Shown: one piece after another, positions 24,094 to 35,153 of the stretch
Numbering within the stretch: the first letter of the stretch is position 1
Layout: each line of letters begins with the position of its first letter
Assembly: GCA_018873245.2 (NCBI GenBank)
Contig: JAEMBT020000006.1
Coordinates: 441,804 to 505,803 of the forward strand
Reading direction: 5' to 3'
Origin: Archegozetes longisetosus
Lineage: Eukaryota > Arthropoda > Arachnida > Sarcoptiformes > Trhypochthoniidae
DNA length: 64,000 nucleotides
Program-made: the position numbers and the translations under genes
Notes under the pieces: generated by a model
Told to the model about the DNA's origin: nothing
Database searches by the model: none
What the model saw: only the letters and a program-made list of their open reading frames with translations

Positions 24094-24894
24094 ATGTCTA
24101 CTACACAAAATTACGACTTTAATTCTGGTAACATTTCCGATGATATTAAAGATCAACCATCATCAGACTTGCGAGAACCAGGAGATGCTGGTTCTGGCGC
24201 TCCTGGTCCAGGAGGCATTTTGGGTGCAGCGACTGGTGCCGTCGGCAATATAAGTCAAGCAGCAACTAATGTGGTATGATTTTATTAACATGTCATATTT
24301 TCCGCTCTCTTCAAAATAGAACGGTTACTATTTTATTTGAACAGAAATATTGGCTTCAAGTCCAATTTTTATTTATTTAAAGCGTAAGAATTGATTCGAC
24401 AAATTTTAGTTGTCAAAGAGTTAGCTTTATTTTTGTCGTTCAAAGCAAAAAAATATTCTGACAGATGTGACAAATTTGTCTAAATTGCACTTATTTCATT
24501 ACCAAATATACAAACTCAAGTAATTGTTAAATTTCTATCGATAGCATGTTTCTTAGTAATTAGTTTGTTGATCAAATGATGAGATATCCTGTAGCTGTAA
24601 TGCTTAAGCAATCCCAAAAACATACAAAATCAATCGTGAAAGCATTCATTATCTCAAAGCTATTCGAGAATCGAGTACTCGAGAGCTGAAGCCACACTAC
24701 AGTATAAACAATATTTTCTTTGTCATCTAACTGATTTAACGGATTTTTTATTCACTAATATATTGAATGTCTAGGTGAAACAAGGCACTGAAGCTGTCGT
24801 CAACGCTGGAAAAGGAATTGTAGAAATGGGAGGATCTGTAATATCAGGACTTAAGCGTGGATTTAGTAAAACGGGTGAATCTGGAGGAGAATAG
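24094..24894 (+). CDS. Small amphipathic Gly/Ala/Val-rich protein, two exons
   Basis: Exons join(24094..24273,24775..24894), 99 aa. The start is the first ATG in the frame (MSTTQNYDFNSGNISDD). The donor GTATGA and acceptor CTAG are in phase 0. The N-terminal half is hydrophilic with a Gly/Pro/Ala stretch (GDAGSGAPGPGGILGAATGA). The second half repeats an 11-residue-like pattern of small, Thr/Lys/Glu and Val residues (ATNVVKQGTEAVVNAGKGIV). There is no signal peptide. The pattern recalls membrane-curvature or lipid-droplet amphipathic helices such as those of synucleins, but I see no real homology, so this is analogy only. The tail KRGFSKTGESGGE is basic then polar. Function unknown. Confidence 0.7.
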
Positions 24895-26232
24895 TAGACA
24901 TTGAAGAGTCATATTATAAATACATATATATATAAACAAACAAGTATAAGAAGACACAATTTTTTGATGATATCTTATATCAAATGACTAAACGTTTGAT
25001 TAGAAGTTTAAAAGTTGGTGTAAATTTAGTTCAATAGTATTATCTGATAATAATGATGATATTCTAATATTAATATTTATTGTTAAATAGAAGTTCAAGT
25101 CGGATTCTAATGGAAAAAAAAATTTTATGAAAACTTCTAATTGAACAAAGACAAACTCAGTCTGTATTTTTTGATCTGTCAGCTAGATTTTACGAAATGT
25201 ATAGCAAAACTTTCAGACCATGTATTTTGCTACCAATAAGATAGCATTTCATATCAGAGTGAACTGATGTTTTGATGATGAAAACTATCGACTGATCAAA
25301 AAATATTGATTCAAACTTAGCAAATATTTAGCAACGATTACATAATTAGATGCAACGATTCTAATAGAGATGCAGTATGAATAACAAGCCAATAACTTAT
25401 ATATATTTATTGTTAGACATCGCTATCTAAATGAAGTGTGTAAAATTCGTTTAATCTTAAATGAAATAATAAATAAATATAATCTTTATTTGTTGTTCAA
25501 TTAATTTTGTTTGATTTGGACACTTATATGAATATAAACAAGGTATTATTTGACGATTTTTCATGAAAATACATTTCATTTCAGTCTCATTATACATATG
25601 GTTATTTTTATTCTAGATACTATGTCACGCAATACAGTTATGACTTCAATAGTTGACAAATTGTACTCCACTTTAGGTTATTATTGAAATCACTTCTATC
25701 TCTTGGTGTAACGAAAGCATTGATACGGTTCCCCGAAATAAAATCGAAGAAAAAATGTCGAATGAAAAAAGATCGAATTAATAATATCCAAATAAAGACT
25801 GAATACGACATAAGATCGAGTGCGACATAAAATTGAATACAACATAAGACCAAATACAGTACAGTTTAAAATCTAAAATTATTCTTTTTATATATTATGT
25901 TCTTATTTTCAATTTAATTGAACTCGCTTGTGAAACTATGAACAGCAAAAGCTTGACGTAACGAATACTTTAGGAGTAAAAGATTTTGTATGTTATATCA
26001 CGCTTTATGTAATGTCAAAAGTTGGAATGTCAACTTTAGAAAGTTCATATTAAGTAATAAAGTCCATACAATAAATAGAAGTACAGTTCTTGTTTAAAAA
26101 AGCAGTTATCTCTGTCTGAATCACAAGTGAGTTTTTTATTAATAAATAAAATAATTTAGAAATTGCTTATAAATTGCAAATTTTTGACGGTTGCTAAAAC
26201 TTTTCAACTGAGATTTAGGTCTGAGCCAACGC
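24895..26232. other. Gene-free stretch
   Basis: 3' flank of the 24.1-kb gene (AT-rich, AATAAA strings near 25470), then spacer. A minus-strand 71-codon frame at 25638-25853 contains repeated CATAAGA-type strings and is not called. Confidence 0.5.
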
Positions 26233-27174
26233 TTAAAATATTAAACTAACGCTTCTTTTATTACGTTTGGATGCACTACTGACCGCGGGTTTCGTCGTTG
26301 CTCTTGGAGCAGAATTACCCCTCGACATGGATTTAATGGTTGTTTTCTGATACGAGCCACTTCTGACTGAGGATTTTATTGTGTTTTTCGAATCCGAACC
26401 ACTTCTTGCAGAGGTTTTGCGTCTGTTTTTGGATTTTGGAGAACTTCTCGATGAGAACTTTGATTTACTTTTTGAACCCGAGTCCCAAAAAGATCTAGAG
26501 CCAACTTTAATTTTTCTCTTCTCTGACTTTAGAGTCTTTCTGGTGGAAGATCTCGACCCTACTCTCGATCTTTTCTTCGATTCCGAAGAATTTCTGGCGC
26601 TTCGCTTCGATTTTCTAGACTTTTGTGACTTAGTCGCTTTTCTTGATTTTATACTTTTAGATTTTTGGAGTTTTCTCGGAGTATTTGAAGAAACTCTCGC
26701 TACTGGAAGGCTTTCAGAAGTACTAGAATTGCCATCGAGTGGAACTTTGACTCTGAGTTGAGGTATTATAACAGGTATTATTACTTTATATCTCGCTATT
26801 ATTCTGTGCTCTCTTTTTGGTACTAAAACAGCTTCTTTAAAGAGAATATTGGCTGAAAATTAATGAAAAAGTAAATCTTGTGCTTATTTCTAGAATATAA
26901 TGATCTTTGTTCGGAAAGTAATGCTCTCAACTAAAATCATGAAACTTATTAAATTTTGAAGATTATCACAACTTTAAATCTGAGCATATAAGAAAATTGT
27001 AAAAATACACTTTAGTGGTTCTCCAGTAAAACTTTTTTCAGAAGCAGTCGAGGTTTCAGTTGTTTGCCGACCAATTGTGCCAGTTGTTTTATTACTAGAT
27101 CCTAGAACTGAATGAACCCCACCAGAAACAAAGTATTGACATAGAAAAAGTATCAAAAGATAACCGAAAAGCAT
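26233..27174 (-). CDS. Secreted, strongly basic Lys/Arg/Ser-rich protein
   Basis: Proposed exons complement(join(26233..26852,27123..27174)), 223 aa. Exon 1 gives MLFGYLLILFLCQYFVS, a clean signal peptide. Exon 2 follows TTTTCAG and is open only in the frame that needs one base from exon 1, so the donor G|GTGGGG at 27122 fits. The reading frame of exon 1 also stays open to about 27010 through a Ser/Thr-rich stretch (SNKTTGTIGRQTTETSTASE), so a longer first exon using a weaker donor is possible. After NILFKEAVLVPKREHRIIAR, the protein is dominated by K, R and S with SRS/SKS-like repeats (SRKATKSQKSRKSKRSARNS). Its neighbour 125 bp downstream on the same strand is a strongly acidic secreted protein. 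No enzyme motif is seen. A polycation role, binding an anionic polymer or protein, is inferred. Confidence 0.7.
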
Positions 27175-27297
27175 TATTGGTAATAAAACTAATTTTGATT
27201 GAAGTACAAGTCAATTAACGTAGCTGATCTTAATTTTCACAACAATTATCGGATCGGATGGAATTTGCAACAATAACAGTCTCTATGTAAATTAAAG

Positions 27298-28559
27298 CTA
27301 AAAATTCATGAAACCTGTGGTCATGAGTCCAGCGAGGGGTGTTGTATAACCCTTTGAAGTGTTATTTTTAGATATATCCAATTCTTTGGCTTCAGCAGAA
27401 TCATTGCTGCCTTCACTATCATCTATAATATTTTCATCTGGATCAGTGGTGTCACCACTATCTCCACCACCAGAACCTTCGGAGCTATCACTTTTTCCTT
27501 CGTTATTCTCTCCGCCACTCTCCCCATCAATACTTCCTATCATACTTTCTTTACCACTACTATCGCTGCTCCCTTCAGAGATACTATTACCGTCACCATC
27601 AATGCTTCCTGTGTCAGTTCCAGAACCCGCATCAACATTAGACTCTGGTATAGATTCAATGTTTTCGTCACCACTACCCGTTAATTCATTTTGGTTTGTT
27701 TCTTCGACAGCTTCAGAAGAGTTACTGGTATAAGGATCGTGAACAACTACTTCATCGCCGTTATCGCTACTATTACTGCCACTGCTTTCAGCATTTCTAT
27801 CATTACCTGAATCCGCTGCTGTTTCAGTGTTATCGCTGTCTGATGAATCGGTCAGAGCTTCAGTCTCAGGTCCATTCTCCACATCATCACTACCATCTTC
27901 TGCACTTTCATCTTCTGAACCATCAGATTCTGGTATTGATTCGATTTCAATACTGTCACCAGATTCTGCGTTCCCGTCCTCACGCGAACCACTTTCTGAT
28001 GCAACATTATTATCATTAGCATTAGATTCTGGTAGAATTTCAGTGATCACATTCTCACCAGAATCTGATTGTACCCCAGAATCAGCGCTGATATCGCTTC
28101 CACCATCAGATTCTGATACTGTCTCTGTAATAACACTATCTTCAAATTCTGTACTTTCACCACCACCATCATCGCCTGATTCTGCAGGACTTTCACTATC
28201 ACCAGAATCAGGCGCAACCTCAGAATTGTCTACTTCCAAACCTCCGTTGTCATCTGAATTAGAAATCGCTCCAGTATTACTATTAATGAACCTACTACTG
28301 CCTCCAGAATTAGAATCTGGTGTGACAGCGCTAGAATCAGGTACTATCACTCCATCTCCGGCTATTGCCTCCTTCGATTCTTGTGGAAAACCATTCAATG
28401 CTTAAATATTTCGAATTAATTTTTAAGAATTTTTCATTACAAGCCTTAAGGAATTTGAATAAGAATCCCATCCACAATTTTGAATAAAAAATACTTACTT
28501 TTACAGCAACAAAGTGAAAGAACGAGCGAAACTAAATAATTATTTAAGTTAAACATCAT
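27298..28559 (-). CDS. Secreted, strongly acidic Ser/Asp/Glu/Gly-rich protein
   Basis: Exons complement(join(27298..28400,28499..28559)), 387 aa. Exon 1 (MMFNLNNYLVSLVLSLCCCK) is a signal peptide ending at a perfect GTAAGT donor. The split codon A|CA joins exon 2 (TLNGFPQESKEA). From about residue 45 to 310 there is almost no Lys or Arg. The sequence is ESGD, PESDG and SDSSG-type repeats, many of them S-x-E, the consensus of the secretory-pathway kinase Fam20C, so heavy phosphorylation is plausible (inference). The C-terminus turns mildly basic and hydrophobic (KNNTSKGYTTPLAGLMTTGF). Composition resembles phosphoproteins of mineralising matrix or bioadhesives, without alignable homology. Same orientation as the basic gene at 26.2-27.2 kb. 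Confidence 0.8.
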
Positions 28560-29242
28560 TAGAAAAAGAGTTTTTATGATTTGATTTGACTTAATTACAA
28601 CATTCTTTAATGGCGATAAGTGAAAAAACTTGGAGGAAATACGAGAGCTGTTAGCAGTCAGGATCAAGTTTTATAGAATCAGGAACTGAATCAAAGATGA
28701 TATGTTATTTTTCGATGAAACGATAACATTTGAATATTTTTATTGATATTTCATTATTTTCAGATTTAAAGTTCAAAATAGAAGCTATTTTGTTTTAATG
28801 AAGCTATTCTGTACCGTAAATTGTTCATTCTGATTATTCTATTCTTACGATTTATCAGAAAGATTTAGTTCAAAATAGAAAATTTCAATTAGGATTCATG
28901 TATGTTATCAGATTTCAGTTTGTTTTTCAGCTTAATTTAGAATAGCTTGAAAAATAAACCCAAGTGTTTCATACATACGACAGACCTTTGATTGAAGTTA
29001 GAGTCAAAATTAAAAGGTAAACAACCAGCCCAGATATAAGTCAGTCATACTAAATGTTAACTCAATTCAATAAACTTATTGTAATCGAGCCATTCTTAAA
29101 TCTTCGATTGTTTTCGTCCTTATACTGAAGGTTTTAATAAATATGTTTCTAATTTGCTGATAACACATTAAATATATTTTAAGTCAGATTTGACTAAACG
29201 TTAGTCCTTGTATCGAAAACCATCACTTTACTACTATATATA
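28560..29242. other. Gene-free stretch
   Basis: 5' flank of the acidic-protein gene and AT-rich spacer. Nothing was recognised. Confidence 0.55.
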
Positions 29243-29931
29243 CAGGGTGGACATTTTAAACTGAACTTAGTCATCAGAGATAAAGCTTTTGTTATGACTC
29301 CTATCAAAAAACAAGTTAACTACTTTATACTTAAATGAAAAGACATTAGCTCAAAATGTACTTTTTATCAGTTCATAAACAAAATTACAGAAGTGTTTAA
29401 AAAGTATATATTATTTGAATTTACAGCATATGCTGAAAGTGTCCAAAGTTATTCTCCAAATAGAACCTAACTCTTTGAATCATACTTTCAGAAACATTGA
29501 CCAAATTTTCGGTAGTTATATTTTAAATTTCATTTTCAATATTTTCAAATCATCCAATATTTGAAGACAATTAGTGTAAGCATGATTTCATTATCACTAC
29601 CAACTAACTGATCCGCGTCCGAAGATAGTGATAATGAAATCGTGCTTATATTGGTTTTGTTTGTATTTCTGCGGAGTTTCGGCCCATTTGGTTAAGCTTT
29701 TAAAACCACTTCTTCAGGTAGCGCTTCTTCAGCTAAAGTGGTGGTAGTGACCACACAGTATGTTCGACTGTTGTGAACACGATTTTTGTTTTTATCCATT
29801 CTTATCTTAGATTTATGTTTAATAAAAGTTCAAATTAGGTCTTTTCTAATATTGAACTTTTCTGATAAAACTTCTTTAGAAAGTATGAGAAATGATGTCC
29901 GACTGGCTTCGGTTTTAAAATTTACACTCTG
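29243..29931. mobile_element. Degenerate Tc1/mariner-like element with internal palindrome
   Basis: TA borders both ends (29241-29242 and 29932-29933). The left end CAGGGTGGACATTTTAAA pairs with the right end TTTAAAATTTACACTCTG at 15 of 18 positions. Inside, 29575-29648 is a second, better palindrome (TAAGCATGATTTCATTATCA and its complement), perhaps a nested smaller element. No transposase frame was recognised. Confidence 0.6.
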
Positions 29932-30603
29932 TATCTTATTCATAAGACGGAAACAACAAGTAGTTGACACTAATTGTAATTAACTTGATTATAGATTTGC
30001 ATTATTGGCAGATATTCTTTTTAACGAAATAACAAAAGAAAAATTTATCCATTCGTTAAAAATTCTATACTTATTGAAATGACAACCTATTTAGAAGTGA
30101 TTTAATGCATCTTCATGACAGGTCATATAACTACGCATTTGTTGGATATAGTTAGCAATTGATTATGAATATCGAGATAAACGAATTCAATTAAGTTTTC
30201 AGTTTAAACTAATCTTGAAATTTAAATACAATTAAAGTTTCATTTAACTTTACGTTCTGTTAAATATATCATTCCAATTTTCGATAAACATGCTAAGAAA
30301 TAACTTTTCTGGAACAATTATTCATACCATTTTACTAGTTAAGGTTAGTAGTGATGCTCTTGATAATATTATTTTATAATTTATTTTTAATAATTTGAAT
30401 AATTTATTTGTTAATTATATTCAGTAATTCAAACATTTTGGAATAGATGAGGGCAGCCATGAGATGCCTTTTGCACCGGCAAAACATTACATAACAACTA
30501 TAGTCCACCACAGTTAGGGCAGTCTTGACAATCGTCACATCGAGGATAGTTCTAGTTCAAGATCAGTCATTACATAAAAGTTTTCATTAAGACTTATCTA
30601 CAC
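29932..30603. other. Gene-free stretch
   Basis: AT-rich spacer between two transposon remnants. Nothing was recognised. Confidence 0.5.
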
Positions 30604-31045
30604 TAGATATGCGCATCACACATCCACTTCCGCGGATATTTGCGAATATCCGCACGATTTGGTGGATGTAGTTTTTCTCAATAGAATACCGCGCATTGCA
30701 TTTTCAATTTTTTGCATTGAAGTTGTACAATAATATTCAATGAAAATACAATTTCGAAACGATTTTTCGCCATACCTGCCACCAATTTGTCAAGTGAACG
30801 GAATTTTTAATTATGCCGGATTGACATTGACTGATAGGAAATCGTGTATAAATTCAGATAAAGTTGATGAATTGCTATTTATTAGATCCAATTTCGATAT
30901 TGTTTTGAATATTGATTAATCTGAAAGAATTTTGTAATGCATGAATTCAAGTTTAATAAAGATATCGAAATAAGGCTATTTGCGGACATCCGCAATAGTT
31001 TTTTGTGGGTGCAGATGCAAGAGTTTCAGAAGATGTACATGTCTA
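30604..31045. mobile_element. hAT-like non-autonomous element
   Basis: The ends read TAGATATGCGCATC and, from the other side, TAGACATGTACATC. The flanks ATCTACAC (30596-30603) and ATCTACAA (31046-31053) match at 7 of 8 positions, the 8-bp duplication expected of hAT transposons. Subterminal CGGATATTTGCGAATATCCG is palindromic and a related TTGCGGACATCCGCAA lies near the other end. No transposase is visible. It lies immediately upstream of the family C pseudogene. Confidence 0.75.
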
Positions 31046-31053
31046 ATCTACAA

Positions 31054-31723
31054 TGAAAAGAGAAGAGCAGAAAGAGGTCGTCAAAAGAAGACCTTTAGGT
31101 TCTGAAAAATGTGGAGCTGGAGAATTAGAACCGAAAAAGTGAAAAAATGACAGTTGTCATCATCTTCGATCTAAATATTTATCTCTTATGCTATTGTGAT
31201 TTATGAACAGAAATATATACCGAGACCTATACTGTCACTTAAATAAAGTATCAAACACTTACTCGAAAACATAGATTTATCCAAAGAATACGGCTAATTA
31301 AGCAAAAGATTAATGAGCCAATACTTGTAGTAAAGGGAAAAGTTATAAAAGAGAGATAAACATATGAGAGAATAGTTTCTAAAGTTATAGGAACGAGTCA
31401 AGTCATCAACAGTACTAAGATTGGAACAATGATGGAATCTATTTGAAGAGATCACTGAAGAAGGAGTCACTATCGCTATGGATATCACTGATGATGTGGT
31501 TTGTATTGGAGCTGGTGCTCTTGTATTGGAAAGTGACCAACAAGTGGTCTGTGATAGTGATATACATAGCATCGTTTTGGATGACATATCACAACGTGTT
31601 ACTGTTGACGAGAGTAAGGGACATGCAAATGTGAGTGGAGATGAAGAACATGTAGTGATCCAAGAAATTGATCACAAACAGTTCGTTATTCACGGAGGCG
31701 AACAGAGGGTTGTGGCCAACTGA
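31054..31723 (+). pseudogene. Family C pseudogene (IETYTETY protein)
   Basis: Two exon remnants. 31057-31150 reads REEQKEVVKRRPLGSEKCGA and aligns with exon 2 of the 32.5-kb gene (REESKEEVQKTSLGQKEWGT). From about 31210 the core exon reads EIYTETYTVT, a stop, then LTRKHRFIQRIRLIKQKINE, a second stop after VIKER, then YERIVSKVIGTSQVINSTK and a third stop. A shift into a +1 frame follows (VEEITEEGVTIAMDITDDVV), ending at 31723. Three in-frame stops plus a frameshift mark it as dead. The first-exon equivalent is missing; the hAT-like element sits where it would be expected. Confidence 0.85.
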
Positions 31724-32505
31724 AGCAGAATTAAATGAGGCTCCAGAAAACATCTATCTGTATAGAAGCTCCCATTCATGTGAGTACTCATTTAGTACTT
31801 GATTGAAATTCTACGTGAGGTTTAAGAAATTAGTAGTGTGAGCTATCGTTTAAATTGTAGTTGTTAGACTTAAAAATTATATTAAAATCTTTTATAATTT
31901 ACTATTAATTGAACGATTATTCTAATGTTGGTCAATTAGATTTCAAATCTTTCTTAATTTATTTTATGACCAGTAAACTAGAAAGTTATTTCTAAAAACA
32001 GATAATTTCATTAAGTTTGCTGAAAACAAGCTCAAAAGCCTAAATTTGATCAAAAATATGAATATGAATGTGAATATTGAAGCCTAAATATCAACAAAAG
32101 GGACAGAGAACTCGTATTGTTCAAATAAGATTGAAGTTTCGTCAAACAACTGTCTAAAGAGTAGCTGTTCAACAAAAGCCATGTGCTCAGCCTATCTATG
32201 CCTATGGAAAGAAAGAGTAGATTTCTTAAAAACCTTAGAAAGTCAAATGTATTTTTCAAATGAATAATTTTGTAATTTTTAAAATCCAATAAAATTTAGA
32301 AAACTCAATATATTAAAATTTTTTACTCATTCATTTGATTTCTAATCAAGTCAAACTTTATAGATTTTACAAAAAAGGAAACAACTGGGAATCGGTAGTG
32401 TATCAAATTATATACAAGTATAAATTTGCGTCGTTGGCATATATCTCGTATAGAAAAATTTAGAACCATTAAACGAAGTGTATGAGATTTTGAAACATTT
32501 TCAAG
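31724..32505. other. Gene-free stretch
   Basis: Spacer between the pseudogene and the first intact family C gene. TATAAAT near 32420 and TATAGAAA near 32450 are candidate TATA elements. Nothing else was recognised. Confidence 0.5.
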
Positions 32506-34776
32506 ATGATAATCTATTTAGGAACATTTTATTACCTCTGTTTAGCAGGTAAAAAATTTCACATATAAAAATTTTTTATATGTATTCAAATAAATTTTAG
32601 CTTTAGTTTTTAGAACTTTTCACTTTTTTCTCTTAAGTTCAATATTAATGTGAATTATATTTGAGAAAATCTTTCATAAAAGTATTCTTTAAAGTTCGCA
32701 TTCAAAATATAAAACACGAAAATGAGTATTTGATTGATAGCTGACACTGCAATTCTAGAAACATGTGACTCGCATATTTTAAACTAACAACAAATTATTA
32801 TAAACTTTTAAAATTAATTGAATTCTTACGAACAATAATAAGAATTGGTAGGTAAAAGGTAGGTGATAGAATTGCACTGCCAAATTATTCCAGATTCTCA
32901 AACTTTCATATGAATAGACTTGGGTTGATAATTGCCAATTTTAACATGCTCTCTATAAATTATTCTAACTCTCGAGTTTAGTTAAATAAGTTCTTTTAAT
33001 TACTTATCCCTAAAAGCGATTTGACATCTATTTATGAATAATAACAACATTCATTTCTAGTCAGATAACAGATAACAATTACCCTTTAGTTGAATGCTTT
33101 TTCCATTGACAACAATATTTGAGTTGAGCTACAACATTTTATGGGCAGTAAATTCATTGTATAATTCAAACGAAAATATAATTTTATGTTCCAAACATTT
33201 CAAATTTCAGTCATTCAAGCTACCGACTCTAGGCTTAACGTCGATATAGATGAATTAGATTCCAAATTAATGGCTCAGAATAACCAAATTGATTCTGAGC
33301 CTGACAAGTCTAATGCCAAAATGAAATTACAAAATAGCGTCAAATCTGCTTCTGGAAATTGTAAAGTAAGTTTGGAATCTAATGCTAAGTCAGAAATAGC
33401 ACAACCACCGTCTGTCAGAATGATTAAGTTCAATAGAGAAGAGTCGAAAGAAGAGGTCCAGAAAACTAGTTTAGGACAAAAAGAGTGGGGAACTGAAGTC
33501 AAAGATTTGGTGCCAAGAAAGAGTGAAAAAGTATTTTATTTTTATCGAAACTATCAAAAACTAATTTTTCTTTAACCAAAATTGATCTAAAGATAGAAAC
33601 TTACACCGAGACCTATACTGTGACTCAATTGAAAACTCGAGTGCTTACTCGAAAACATAAATTTATTCAAAGAAGACGTCAAATAAAGCAAAGAATCAAT
33701 AAACCGGTACTTATCACTAGACGAAAGTTAATAAAAGAGAGACAAACTTTTGAACGAATTATCCCGAAAGTTATCGAAACTAAAGAAATTATGAATCGTC
33801 CGGAAGTAAAGATAAAAATAGTTACAGGGCCTGTTGAAGAAGTGACGGACGAGCCACCTACCGAACCAGGTATTGATGTCTACGAAACATCTACTGAAGA
33901 TTGTGTCGAAGAAACAAAGATCGAAGGGGTTACTACTGGAGTCAATAGTGGTGCAATTAACACCGTGGTTGTTGGTGGTAATGAAGAATCTATTGCTTCA
34001 GTTGTAGTTCAGGATGCGTCACAAGATGTTGGACAGCCTACTGTACCAGAAGATATTGCCCAAGAAGTTGTAGTTCCAGATAGAGGTATTGGGGAAATTC
34101 TAGTTAGTAATAAACAGAAAGAAATTGAAACAGCTGAAGCTCAGGCTAATGCGGCGGCTGAGGAAGCAGTTGATTTGGAAAAAATAAGAGTGAGTTTGGG
34201 TTCGATTGTTTTTAAAAGCACTTATGTCCAGTAATTTATGAGGGATTGAATAATCAAATTATTTTAGTGAACGACTAATAGATTAGTGAAAATATCAACA
34301 TTCTCAGCACTAGATTCAAGCCAGTCCTCTAAGGATTGTCTTTTGATTCAAATTAACTAATGAATAGATTAAAATTTTGTTCTAAAATGTTTTATTTAGT
34401 TCAAGAAGGTATTTAAATGTTTAAAATTATTTGTTTCGAGAAGAAAAGTTAATAAACGAAAGCCAATCAGTTCTTAATTGGATGTGAGCAACTTTTTATC
34501 ATTAAATACCTAAAATTGAAGCAGAATCTTAAAAGTATTAGTAATATTTATCATTTTATCAAATTTGACTTATAGCCACATCAAAGAACTTTCATTCATC
34601 CGAATTATCGCGTATCAGTACACCAAGGACATCAACCACAACAAGAAGTCCAACAAAAATCTTATGCTCAACAAGTCTATAGTTTTCCTGATGCTGTTGC
34701 ATATCCTCAACCCTATTATAATTATCCTTATAATCCTTATTCGTCTTATGGTCTGCAAGTATATGAAGCTTATTGA
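32506..34776 (+). CDS. Secreted IETYTETY-core protein, family C copy 1
   Basis: Four exons: join(32506..32548,33211..33530,33593..34189,34576..34776), 386 aa, all phases consistent. Exon 1 (MIIYLGTFYYLCLA, 43 nt) plus VIQA forms the signal peptide. Exon 2 is hydrophilic with PPSVRMIKFNREESKEE. Exon 3 holds the core IETYTETYTVTQLKTRVLTR followed by a very basic, regularly spaced run (KFIQRRRQIKQRINKPVL, then KLIKERQTFERIIPKVIETK), probably an amphipathic helix. It then turns acidic and Val-rich. Exon 4 is Tyr/Pro/Gln-rich (YPQPYYNYPYNPYSSYG). Mixed basic, acidic and YP-rich modules suggest an extracellular structural protein (inference). The core resembles the spacing of the family B KPVIQEV block, hinting at distant kinship that needs a profile comparison. 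Confidence 0.83.
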
Positions 34777-35153
34777 AAGAAGAAGAAATAAATTCATCTA
34801 ATTAAATTATGAACTTGAAGAATCATTTTTCACGTTTGAATTCAAAATGTATTTAAAGTTAAATAAATGTTGATCTTTGTGTTAAATTTGTATTCTTTAC
34901 GGTATCATAAGAAAATTATATTAAATATTAATCAACGTTCTGACTAATACTTGGTTAACTAAGTATAGGCTTATTTTTATACTGTTTGAATGATTCTCAT
35001 TTAAAAAATTAATTAAGTCAACCTGTTATTTATTTGCATGGGTTTTATGACAACCGGAAGTTCCACTCTATTTGCAAATTCAAACCCATATTTGATGAGC
35101 TGTTACAGAATCTAATGGAATCCGTATTAAAGTAAAACAAATATTTAGATGCA
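34777..35153. other. Gene-free stretch
   Basis: Short spacer between the two intact tandem family C genes, same orientation. No feature was recognised. Confidence 0.55.

Noticed and set aside
26381..26761. 126-codon plus-strand frame rich in Phe, Leu, Asp and Glu
   Set aside because: Shadow of the Lys/Arg/Ser-rich minus-strand exon.
27359..28405. Long plus-strand open frames of 107-192 codons, Ser/Leu/Pro-rich, opposite the acidic gene
   Set aside because: They are complements of the GA/TC-biased codons of the acidic protein. The minus strand has a signal peptide, consistent splice sites and a stop; the plus frames have none.
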